Shown here: positions 1 through 5,776 of the stretch, one piece after another
Position numbering within the stretch: position 1 is the stretch's first letter
Layout of the letters: the number at the start of each line of letters is the position of its first letter
Assembly: GCA_030667765.1 (NCBI GenBank)
Contig: DAOUVF010000121.1
Span: 1 to 8,012, forward strand
DNA length: 8,012 bases
Source: Bacteroides sp.
GTDB taxonomy: Bacteria; Bacteroidota; Bacteroidia; Bacteroidales; SM23-62
Direction of reading: 5' to 3'
Position numbers and translations under genes: made by a program
Notes under the pieces: model-generated
Database searches by the model: none
What the model saw: only the letters and a program-made list of their open reading frames with translations
What the model was told of the DNA's origin: nothing

Positions 1-459
1 GGAATATTCCTGGATGTGAATGTATACGGTGCCGGGGGACATATGGTGTATGAAGACTGGGCACGTTATACACATGACAATGGACGTTATACAACAGATT
101 ATTTCAATGGTGTAAGTGATCTCACAACAAGTTGGTTGAATCCTGGTGATAACACAGATTATCCAAGGATTTATCACGGATACAATCCTAATTTTGCATC
201 ACACACCTCATCCAGATTCCTATATGATGGTGATTATGTAAGGCTGAAAGACCTTGTTCTGGGTTATAACCTGCCAGGAGCCTGGGTTTCAAAGATCAGG
301 TTTAGTGGAATACAGGTATATGTTCGCGGTACTAACGTCTATACCTGGATCAAGGATGATAAGTTGCAGTATGACCCGGAAGTGAGAGCTGACGGATTTA
401 CCTATCTTACAACTCCGCCGATAAAGTCATTCATTTTTGGTGTAAACTTTAATTTTTAA
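1..459 (+). CDS. SusC/RagA-family TonB-dependent outer-membrane receptor, C-terminal part (5' end outside window)
   Basis: The frame is open from the first base of the window and ends at TAA 457-459, giving about 152 residues of a protein that begins upstream. The GTG at 16 is only an internal valine codon, not a start. The segment is rich in aromatic residues and alternates polar and hydrophobic positions like the last strands of a beta-barrel. It has typical SusC C-terminal features: a YDGDYVRLKDLVLGYNLP stretch (residues about 77-94), a VYVRGTNVYTW strand, a DPEV motif, and a terminal IFGVNFNF strand ending in phenylalanine, as outer-membrane proteins usually do. SusC proteins form the TonB-driven channel of a nutrient importer in the outer membrane and pair with a SusD lid. 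That agrees with the susD-like gene starting 4 nt downstream. The plug and carboxypeptidase-like N-terminal domains are not visible, so the substrate cannot be guessed. Confidence 0.9.
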   Translation, partial: GIFLDVNVYGAGGHMVYEDWARYTHDNGRYTTDYFNGVSDLTTSWLNPGDNTDYPRIYHGYNPNFASHTSSRFLYDGDYVRLKDLVLGYNLPGAWVSKIRFSGIQVYVRGTNVYTWIKDDKLQYDPEVRADGFTYLTTPPIKSFIFGVNFNF

Positions 460-463
460 GATC

Positions 464-1855
464 ATGAAGAAACTAATATATACAGTATTTATTGTCGCTG
501 GACTTGCTGCTTTGACTTTTTCATGCAGCGAGGAGTCAATGGATCCTTCAATGGAACAGGATAAGATTGTTGAGGGTAGTATTACCAAGGCTGAAGATGT
601 ACAGGGGGTCCTGTTTGGTGCTTATAACAGAATGACCCAGACCCCTTATTATGGACGCGACCTGATCATCTATGGAGAGATCAGGGCTGATAATGCTTTT
701 GCCAATGGAAATTCGGGCAGGTTTACAAATATTGCTAAAATGAGTATGGTCGTTACTGATGGCTATGCCACAGATACCTGGACCGATATTTATGAGGTGA
801 TAGCTTCCTGTAATATATTGATCGGGCTGGATCCATCTGCTATTGAGGGTGATCTGGCTGAGATCAACCATTATATAGGACAGGCTTATGCGCTCAGGGC
901 ACTTGGTCATTTTGACCTGTTGAAAATGTATGGTCAGCAACATGTAAGCGGTGGTGGAGATGTAGGTGTTCCATATATTCTGGAATATAAAGGTGAGGAC
1001 CTGACTCCGGTAAGAAACAGTGCCAGTGATGTGAAAAGTAAAATTGAAACCGATCTTGCTACTGCTGTTTCTATGATGACTGAAGCATTGAATGACCCAA
1101 GCCATGTTTATATGTCGACTTACGGAGCCTATGCCCTTCAATCCAGGGTAGCCCTGTATTTTGGTGAATGGGGCAAGGTAATAACCGCTGCTGAGGCAGT
1201 GATCGGTTCAGGCGAGTATCAGATCATTCCCGAGGCTGAGTTTATCTCTTCCTGGTTCACTAAAAGTAGTGCAAATTCAATTTTTGAACTGGCTTACAGC
1301 ACCACGGATAACAATAATATAAATGGTTTGTCCCAAATTTACAGAGGTGCTGCTTATGGAGATATCCAGGCATTGGCGGATCTTCAGACTATATTTGATG
1401 ACGGAGATGTTCGTGCTGATACAAATTTTATGATTGGTATTGGATTCGAGACAGGCCTGTTACGGAATTTGGGTAAATATCCATCTGCCGACTATTCAGA
1501 CAATATTAATTTAATCCGTTATGAAGAGGTGATCCTGAATTATGCAGAGGCATTGTTTGAGAGTGACCGGGCTGGCGATGCATTAACCCAGTTAAATCTT
1601 CTCACTGCAGAGAGAGGTGCCCAGGCTTGGACTGTAGCTACCAAGGAAATTATTCTCCAGGAAAGGAGAAGGGAGCTTTGTTTTGAGGGATTCAGGCATG
1701 ATGACCTGACCAGGAACGGAATGGATATTCCCTTGGTAAGTGAGTTTGAGCAAACCCATGGTGGTCCTGCTTATGGATCTTTCAATTATGTATTCCCGAT
1801 TCCTGAAGTTGAGATGAATGCAAATTCCAATATGGTACAAAACTCTGGTTACTAG
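464..1855 (+). CDS. SusD/RagB-family nutrient-binding outer-membrane lipoprotein
   Basis: This is a complete 463-residue protein, somewhat shorter than the usual 500-550 of the family. It starts with a lipoprotein signal: basic MKK, a hydrophobic core at residues 4-19, then a lipobox-like LTFSC with the lipidated Cys at 21. Acidic residues (SEES) follow, resembling the Bacteroidota surface-export signal. Helical TPR-like repeats include LRALGHFDLLKMYG (about 145-158) and a stretch near 222-251. The C-terminal SusD domain has canonical motifs: NLIRYEEVILNYAEAL (about 348-363), ERRRELCFEGFRHDDL (about 400-415), and a final FPIPEVEMNANSNMVQNSGY. SusD proteins sit on the cell surface and close over the SusC channel to bind glycans, peptides or other ligands. 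The gene follows susC by 4 nt and surely shares its transcript. It ends in two consecutive TAG codons and is followed by a terminator; no glycoside hydrolase or other enzyme follows it. The ligand is unknown. Confidence 0.95.
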   Translation: MKKLIYTVFIVAGLAALTFSCSEESMDPSMEQDKIVEGSITKAEDVQGVLFGAYNRMTQTPYYGRDLIIYGEIRADNAFANGNSGRFTNIAKMSMVVTDGYATDTWTDIYEVIASCNILIGLDPSAIEGDLAEINHYIGQAYALRALGHFDLLKMYGQQHVSGGGDVGVPYILEYKGEDLTPVRNSASDVKSKIETDLATAVSMMTEALNDPSHVYMSTYGAYALQSRVALYFGEWGKVITAAEAVIGSGEYQIIPEAEFISSWFTKSSANSIFELAYSTTDNNNINGLSQIYRGAAYGDIQALADLQTIFDDGDVRADTNFMIGIGFETGLLRNLGKYPSADYSDNINLIRYEEVILNYAEALFESDRAGDALTQLNLLTAERGAQAWTVATKEIILQERRRELCFEGFRHDDLTRNGMDIPLVSEFEQTHGGPAYGSFNYVFPIPEVEMNANSNMVQNSGY

Positions 1856-1875
1856 TAGATCATTGTAAACCAGAT

Positions 1876-1919
1876 AAAAAAAAGGCTGTCTCTGAGCAAA
1901 TTGAGGCAGCTTTTTTTTT
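1876..1919 (+). terminator. Factor-independent terminator of the susCD transcript
   Basis: An 8-A run (1876-1883) is followed by a 9-bp stem, GGCTGTCTC (1884-1892) with GAGGCAGCT (1903-1911), which includes two G-U pairs. The loop is 10 nt, and a T run ends at 1919. It begins about 20 nt after the susD stop. The A run on one side and T run on the other would let the hairpin act in both directions, so it may also stop transcription arriving from cysN. Confidence 0.85.
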
Positions 1920-1920
1920 G

Positions 1921-2000
1921 CTTTTAGGGGATATTATAGCACCGCTATATATTTTGCTTCGCAAAAAACATCAGGCGGCTTATATAACATCCCCTAATAG
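1921..2000 (-). repeat. Palindromic intergenic element, copy 1 (minus orientation)
   Basis: The outer arms TTAGGGGAT (1924-1932) and ATCCCCTAA (1989-1997) are perfect inverted repeats, and pairing continues inward with an AA/G internal loop and a 5-bp middle stem. The apex is TTTTGC (1952-1957) and GCAAAA (1961-1966) around a TTC loop. Read on the minus strand, its 74 nt align without gaps to copy 2 (4488-4561) with about 54 identities. Several differences are paired changes that keep the stem intact. It lies just after the susD terminator. There is no ORF, no obvious target-site duplication and no transposase nearby. It is best described as a REP-like or structured-RNA element; its function is unknown. 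Confidence 0.8.
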
Positions 2001-2055
2001 AAAACAGGCCGTCTCAATTTAATCCAAGCCATTAGAATGGAATAGCTTTATATCT

Positions 2056-2128
2056 TTTCAGGTATATTAAACAAGTAGCCTTCTTTTGCTGATATGCAAA
2101 AGCCAGCTACGGTTTAATATACCTGAAA
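2056..2128 (+). repeat. Palindromic intergenic element, copy 3, 19 nt after the cysN stop
   Basis: A perfect 17-bp outer stem is formed by TTTCAGGTATATTAAAC (2056-2072) and GTTTAATATACCTGAAA (2112-2128). Inside it are an AA (2073-2074) against G (2111) internal loop and a 5-bp stem GTAGC (2075-2079)/GCTAC (2106-2110). The apex is TTTTGC (2084-2089)/GCAAAA (2096-2101) with a TGATAT loop. The plan matches copies 1 and 2, although the outer arms differ. In the cysN transcript this hairpin would lie right after the stop codon. No U-run follows it, so it is not a classic intrinsic terminator, but it could protect the mRNA 3' end. Confidence 0.8.
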
Positions 2129-2147
2129 TGTTATGCAGATTGGAATG

Positions 2148-3428
2148 TCAAACGATCATGCCGGCACCAACCGTATTGTTGGTTGCTTCATCGATCAGTA
2201 TAATACTTCCTGTTATCCGGTTTCTGCGATACGGATCATAATACAGGGGTTTGGTCGTGCGGATGCGGATCCTCCCAATCTCGTTCAGGGAGAGGGATTT
2301 ATCTTCATAATTTTTGCCAAGTGTATTGATGTTGATCTTGAAAGGAAGATCTTTAATGATACACCTGGCATCGCTGGCAGTATGTTTCACGTAATATTTC
2401 CCGTTCATGACCATGGGCGTTTCACTTAACCAGCAAACCATCATTTCAATATCCTGGCCAACCTCCGGCATTTTATTCTCTTTAACGATCATATCTCCCC
2501 GGCTGATGTCGATATCATCCTCAAGCGTGAGAACAACCGACTGGGGTGCAAAAGCCTGTTTAAGGCTTTCTTTCATGGTATCAACAGATTTTATGGTGGA
2601 TGTAAAGCCTGAGGGTAACACAGCCACCCTGTCACCCGGCTCAAAGGTACCGCTGGCAATGCGCCCGGCATATCCCCGGTAATCATGAAACTTCTCTGCC
2701 TGTGGACGTACTACATACTGCACCGGGAACCGTCCGTCTACATAATTCAGGTCACTGGATATGTAAATGTTTTCAAGGAGGTACATAAGCGTAGGACCAT
2801 CATACCAGTCCATGTTCTCCGAACGCTCGACCACATTATCACCCTTCAGGGCGCTTATGGGTAGAAAGCGGAGATCCTGGATATCAAGCTTCACGGATAA
2901 TTCCTTGAATTTCTTCTGAATATCAAGATACACCTGCTCACTGTAATCTTTCAGGTCCATCTTGTTTATACAGACAATGATATGGGGTATTCGCAGGAGG
3001 GAAGCGATGTAACAATGGCGTATGGTTTGTTCCAGTACCCCGTTGCGTGCGTCAACCAGGATGATGGCTACATTGGCCGTAGATGCACCCGTTACCATAT
3101 TACGGGTATACTGCACATGTCCGGGTGTATCGGCGATGATGAATTTTCTTTTAGGGGTGGCAAAATATCGGTAGGCCACATCAATGGTGATCCCCTGCTC
3201 TCTTTCTGCACGAAGACCGTCGGTCAGGAGGGCCAGGTTTACATGCTCGTCCCCCTTCTGTTCACTGGCGCGTTCGATGGCTTCCATCTGGTCTTCGAAA
3301 ATGGCCTTGCTGTCATACAGCAGGCGGCCGATCAGCGTACTCTTCCCATCATCCACACTGCCTGCAGTTGTGAACCGCAACAGTTCCATATTCAGGTAGC
3401 CCCTTTGAAAATCCTTTGTCTTTTCCAT
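2148..3428 (-). CDS. cysN: Sulfate adenylyltransferase, large GTP-binding subunit (CysN)
   Basis: CysN is the GTPase subunit of assimilatory ATP sulfurylase. GTP hydrolysis drives formation of adenosine 5'-phosphosulfate from sulfate and ATP by CysD, in the cytoplasm. The 426-residue protein has all the translation-factor GTPase signatures: P-loop GSVDDGKST (23-31), a switch I region with REQGITIDVAYRYF (about 76-89), DTPGH (100-104) and NKMD (155-158). EF-Tu-like beta-barrel domains follow to the C-terminus. The ATG at 3428 was chosen because the short leader before MELLRFTTAGSVDDGKST resembles other Bacteroidota CysN; Met14 (3389) is a possible alternative. The protein is a little shorter than E. 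coli CysN (about 475) and ends without a CysC domain, so APS kinase must be encoded elsewhere. The gene lies 62 nt after cysD on the same strand, and no promoter box is obvious in the gap, which suggests one operon. Confidence 0.96.
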   Translation of the reverse strand: MEKTKDFQRGYLNMELLRFTTAGSVDDGKSTLIGRLLYDSKAIFEDQMEAIERASEQKGDEHVNLALLTDGLRAEREQGITIDVAYRYFATPKRKFIIADTPGHVQYTRNMVTGASTANVAIILVDARNGVLEQTIRHCYIASLLRIPHIIVCINKMDLKDYSEQVYLDIQKKFKELSVKLDIQDLRFLPISALKGDNVVERSENMDWYDGPTLMYLLENIYISSDLNYVDGRFPVQYVVRPQAEKFHDYRGYAGRIASGTFEPGDRVAVLPSGFTSTIKSVDTMKESLKQAFAPQSVVLTLEDDIDISRGDMIVKENKMPEVGQDIEMMVCWLSETPMVMNGKYYVKHTASDARCIIKDLPFKININTLGKNYEDKSLSLNEIGRIRIRTTKPLYYDPYRRNRITGSIILIDEATNNTVGAGMIV

Positions 3429-3490
3429 TTATAAATACTTCATTTCTAGTCAATTAACCATGAGAATACTCCCGAAATGACCTGTCCAGC

Positions 3491-4396
3491 CTAGAAGTAC
3501 CCCTCCTTTTTCCGGTCCTCCATCGCAGCTTCGGAGCGCTTGTCATCATAACGTCCCCCTCTTTCAGTGACCCTTGCGGCTGCAACTTCCTGGATGATTT
3601 CTTCAAGTGTATTTGCCATGGAGAGTGTTACCCCTGTGCAGGTAATATCCCCTATGGTGCGGCAGCGTACATCTTTTTCAAGCACTTCTTCCGTATCCTT
3701 CTTAACCATGAACGGGGCGTCTGCCAGCCAGACTCCGTCACGATAGAATACTCTCCGTTTGTGGGTATAGTAAAGGTCAGGAATATCCACATCTTCCATA
3801 TAGATATACTGCCAGACATCCATTTCAGTCCAGTTACTCAGAGGAAAAACCCGGAAATGCTCGCCCATATTTTTCTTTCCGTTGAAAAGGTTCCATAATT
3901 CAGGCCGCTGGTTCTTGGGGTCCCACTGCCCGAATTCATCCCGGTGGGAAAAGAAACGTTCCTTCGCCCTGGCCTTTTCCTCGTCCCTGCGTCCCCCGCC
4001 AAGTGCACAATCAAACTTGAGTTCTTCTAAGGCATCGAGCAGGGTCACTGTCTGTAACACATTCCGGCTGGCATTGACCCCTGTTTCTTCAACCACCTTT
4101 CCCTGGTCAATGGTATCCTGCACCAGCCTGGAAATACAGATGGCCCCGGTTTTTTTCATCAGCTGATCGCGGAATTCCAGTGTTTCCGGGAAGTTATGGC
4201 CAGTATCAATGTGCATGAGGGGGAAAGGGACCTTGGCAGGCCAGAAAGCCTTCCTTGCCAGGTAAAACATCACAATTGAATCCTTGCCCCCTGAGAATAA
4301 GAGAACCGGCCTTTCAAATTGAGCGGCTACTTCCCGGATGACGTAAATGGATTCGGCTTCTAATTCCCTGAGATGATTCAGGTTATACTTTTCCAT
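3491..4396 (-). CDS. cysD: Sulfate adenylyltransferase, small catalytic subunit (CysD)
   Basis: CysD is the nucleotidyl-transfer subunit of ATP sulfurylase. It makes APS and pyrophosphate from sulfate and ATP as a complex with CysN. With the chosen start it has 301 residues, almost the same as E. coli CysD (302). It begins MEKYNLNHLRELEAESIYVI, which is family-typical. The PP-loop SGGKDS is at 35-40. Further family stretches are HIDTGHNFPE, GGGRRDEEKARAKER, NWTEMDVWQYIY, and a C-terminal RCRTIGDITCTG followed by the characteristic ending EGYF. The frame is open upstream to 4531. An in-frame ATG at 4417 (308 aa) is a realistic alternative start. The ATG at 4531 is rejected because it would translate the palindrome and the promoter box. 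A weak GGAG lies just before the chosen ATG. TAG is a natural stop here, since the ending matches the family. Confidence 0.96.
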   Translation of the reverse strand: MEKYNLNHLRELEAESIYVIREVAAQFERPVLLFSGGKDSIVMFYLARKAFWPAKVPFPLMHIDTGHNFPETLEFRDQLMKKTGAICISRLVQDTIDQGKVVEETGVNASRNVLQTVTLLDALEELKFDCALGGGRRDEEKARAKERFFSHRDEFGQWDPKNQRPELWNLFNGKKNMGEHFRVFPLSNWTEMDVWQYIYMEDVDIPDLYYTHKRRVFYRDGVWLADAPFMVKKDTEEVLEKDVRCRTIGDITCTGVTLSMANTLEEIIQEVAAARVTERGGRYDDKRSEAAMEDRKKEGYF

Positions 4397-4432
4397 CTTC
4401 TCCAATGGTTTGTGCATTTTTAAATGAGGACA

Positions 4433-4440
4433 CAAATATA
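4433..4440 (-). promoter_or_regulatory. Probable Bacteroidota -7 promoter box for cysDN
   Basis: On the minus strand TATATTTG fits the Bacteroidota sigma-factor -7 consensus TAnnTTTG. It lies 15 nt upstream of the in-frame ATG at 4417 and about 36 nt upstream of the chosen cysD start at 4396. No convincing TTG -33 element was found at normal spacing. That region would overlap the left arm of the 12-bp inverted repeat at 4453-4464. Confidence 0.45.
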
Positions 4441-4452
4441 AGAATTTTAGAC

Positions 4453-4594
4453 AATTAGATTCACTCATCAACGCAGCTTCTTTACCCGTAGAGGGTATTA
4501 AACAAGGCGCCTGACTTGTTTTGCGCAGCAAAATATGTAGCGCCGGTTTAAAACCCTCTACGGGTCAGGGTAATCATCTCCTGTGAATCTAATT
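4453..4594. repeat. 12-bp perfect inverted repeat enclosing palindromic copy 2
   Basis: AATTAGATTCAC (4453-4464) and GTGAATCTAATT (4583-4594) are exact reverse complements 118 nt apart, with the palindromic element between them. The right arm contains the last two codons (AAT, TAG) of the ybjQ-like gene, and the left arm lies beside the cysD -7 box. On the minus-strand transcript it could extend the central hairpin into a long interrupted stem. Confidence 0.7.
4484..4565 (+). repeat. Palindromic intergenic element, copy 2, between ybjQ and cysD
   Basis: The outer arms ACCCGTAGAGGGT (4484-4496) and ACCCTCTACGGGT (4553-4565) form a perfect 13-bp inverted repeat. Pairing continues through TTAAAC/GTTTAA. 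An AA/G internal loop and a GGCGC/GCGCC middle stem follow. The apex is TTTTGC (4519-4524)/GCAAAA (4528-4533) around a GCA loop. It matches copy 1 read on the minus strand along 74 ungapped positions, and shares the TATTAAACAAG and GGTTTAA segments with copy 3. The minus-strand transcript shows no U-run after the hairpin, so it is not a standard terminator for ybjQ. Confidence 0.8.
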
Positions 4595-4909
4595 ATTTGA
4601 AAGTTTAACGGCAGTACCGTAGGCGAGGATCTCAGAGCAGCCCTGCATAACGGTGGAGGTGGTAAAGCGTACATTGAGAATAGCATCAGCACCCATCCTG
4701 TCTGCATCGAGCATCATCCTTTGCATGGCTTCTTCCCGTGCATCGGCCAGCAGTCTGGTGTATTCAGATATCTCTCCTCCCACAATGTTTTTCAATGCTG
4801 CGAATATGTCACGTCCCAGGTGACGTGCCCTGACAGTGCTGCCCCTGGCAATGCCCAGGGTTTCAGAAATGGATTTTCCGGGGACTTGATCTGTATTAAT
4901 TACAATCAT
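4589..4909 (-). CDS. YbjQ/UPF0145-family heavy-metal-binding-like domain protein
   Basis: This complete 106-residue cytoplasmic protein has no signal peptide or membrane segment. The whole length matches the YbjQ (UPF0145, PF01906) family. Its family features are an N-terminal strand with the conserved 'G' turn, DIFAALKNIVGGEISEYTRL (residues about 34-53), the helix REEAMQRMMLDADRMGADAILNVRF, and the closing GTAVKL. YbjQ proteins form pentamers in solved structures, but no biochemical role is established, and the family's 'heavy-metal-binding' label is weakly supported. The gene starts 11 nt after the NlpC/P60 gene on the same strand and so is probably co-transcribed. Its stop codon (TAG) lies inside the right arm of the 12-bp inverted repeat. 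Confidence 0.93.
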   Translation of the reverse strand: MIVINTDQVPGKSISETLGIARGSTVRARHLGRDIFAALKNIVGGEISEYTRLLADAREEAMQRMMLDADRMGADAILNVRFTTSTVMQGCSEILAYGTAVKLSNN

Positions 4910-4920
4910 AGTATATGGTT

Positions 4921-5694
4921 TTAAAGGACTCTCTTAATCACACGTAGCTTATGTGTATATTTACCAAGCTGCTTACTGTAAATACCCTGGTGGTCAATGG
5001 CATCTACCTTTACACAACCTGATGCATGCAGAATTTCACCGGGACCGATAAGAATACCGGTGTGTATGATCTCTCCTTCGTCATTATCAAAGAATAGCAG
5101 GTCTCCTGTCTCGGATTCTGTTATCATGTTCACCGTTATTCCCTGGCCAACCTGCTGGGAGGTATCTCTTAAAAGGGGAATGTCCAGTATCCGGAAGATG
5201 GTTTGCACCAGTCCAGAACAATCTGTCCCAAAGCTGCTTTTACCACCCCATAGGTAAGGTACGTTCAGCAACTCCTCCTTCAGGTCCTCCAGGGCCTTCA
5301 GTATGTCCATTGCTGGTTTTCCGGGTTCCTTGTCAAACTCATATGTCTTCCCGCAATGGATGCGCCGTGTATCCCCTGCATGGTAATATAGTACACTTCC
5401 TGTGGGGATTAACAATGTTCCTTCCGGTCCCCGGAGGGAGCAGAATTTCTCCTTTACCAGGGATGACTCCATGGCCTCATATTCCCGGAGGGTATCGTCT
5501 TTAAACAGACTGGTCAATCCCGGGGATATCCATCCTTCATATCCATCAAAGCGGTTCCGTACCAACAGCCACTGTTCATTTCTCTCAAGCACTTCAAATA
5601 TCTCCCCGAAAAGCAGCTGGCTGGTCATTTCACTGGTGCTGTCCGGATCCTTCCTGACCGGGATAAAGGAAGCCTGTACTATGCCGTATTCCAT
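4921..5694 (-). CDS. SH3-NlpC/P60 (C40) peptidase, probable cytoplasmic peptidoglycan-peptide hydrolase
   Basis: This complete 257-residue protein has two domains: an N-terminal bacterial SH3 region (about 1-65, ending EGWISPG) with a linker SH3-like segment, then an NlpC/P60 domain (about 135-257). The catalytic motif VPYLWGGKSSFGTDCSGL places the nucleophile Cys at 159, followed by GDLLFF, His211 (IIHTGI) and His223 (ILHASG). It resembles YkfC and dipeptidyl-peptidase VI, cysteine enzymes that cut gamma-D-Glu-diamino-acid bonds in muropeptides. It has no signal peptide or lipobox and starts directly with the SH3 fold (MEYGIVQASFIPVR), so a role in recycling imported cell-wall peptides in the cytoplasm is more likely than wall lysis. 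It heads a two-gene unit with the YbjQ-like gene and is divergent from the HD phosphodiesterase, with 82 nt between the starts. A weak box TATCTTTA (5720-5713, minus strand) could serve as its promoter. Confidence 0.94.
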   Translation of the reverse strand: MEYGIVQASFIPVRKDPDSTSEMTSQLLFGEIFEVLERNEQWLLVRNRFDGYEGWISPGLTSLFKDDTLREYEAMESSLVKEKFCSLRGPEGTLLIPTGSVLYYHAGDTRRIHCGKTYEFDKEPGKPAMDILKALEDLKEELLNVPYLWGGKSSFGTDCSGLVQTIFRILDIPLLRDTSQQVGQGITVNMITESETGDLLFFDNDEGEIIHTGILIGPGEILHASGCVKVDAIDHQGIYSKQLGKYTHKLRVIKRVL

Positions 5695-5746
5695 ACAGAT
5701 GATTTCAGTACTTAAAGATAGGGGATAAAAGCTAAAATTGTTTTCG

Positions 5747-5754
5747 TATTTTTG
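5747..5754 (+). promoter_or_regulatory. Probable Bacteroidota -7 promoter box for the HD phosphodiesterase gene
   Basis: TATTTTTG matches TAnnTTTG exactly and lies 22 nt before the ATG at 5777. This would give a short leader of roughly 15 nt. No clear TTG at the expected -33 distance was seen. The box supports the ATG at 5777 over the TTG at 5738, which would lie upstream of the transcription start. Confidence 0.5.
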
Positions 5755-5776
5755 TCAAAATTTTCAAAGGATCACA

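Noticed and set aside
548..1141. Minus-strand open frame of 197 codons inside susD
   Set aside because: It lies wholly opposite a clear SusD coding sequence and its translation shows no recognisable motif; it is a shadow frame.
1921..2128. Insertion sequence or CRISPR array
   Set aside because: There is no transposase frame, no clear target-site duplication and no regularly spaced repeat-spacer pattern; the copies are diverged and self-complementary.
2982..3434. Plus-strand open frame of 150 codons opposite cysN
   Set aside because: It is fully antisense to the GTPase domain of CysN, has no coding signature of its own, and is a shadow frame.
4397..4531. Longer cysD start at 4531 giving 346 residues
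   Set aside because: The extra N-terminus would be translated from the palindrome and across the -7 promoter box, and it has no counterpart in CysD, whose homology begins at MEKYNLNHL.
2056..4565. Palindromes as integron attC sites with cysDN as a cassette
   Set aside because: The TTAAAC/GTTTAA pair and the AA/G spacer look slightly like attC R boxes, but copy 1 lacks the AAC/GTT core. The stems also extend well beyond the R-box position, the R″ consensus is not met, and no integrase is present.
5738..5776. TTG at 5738 as the start of the HD gene
   Set aside because: It lies upstream of the TATTTTTG promoter box, and the ATG at 5777 begins a typical basic plus hydrophobic N-terminus.
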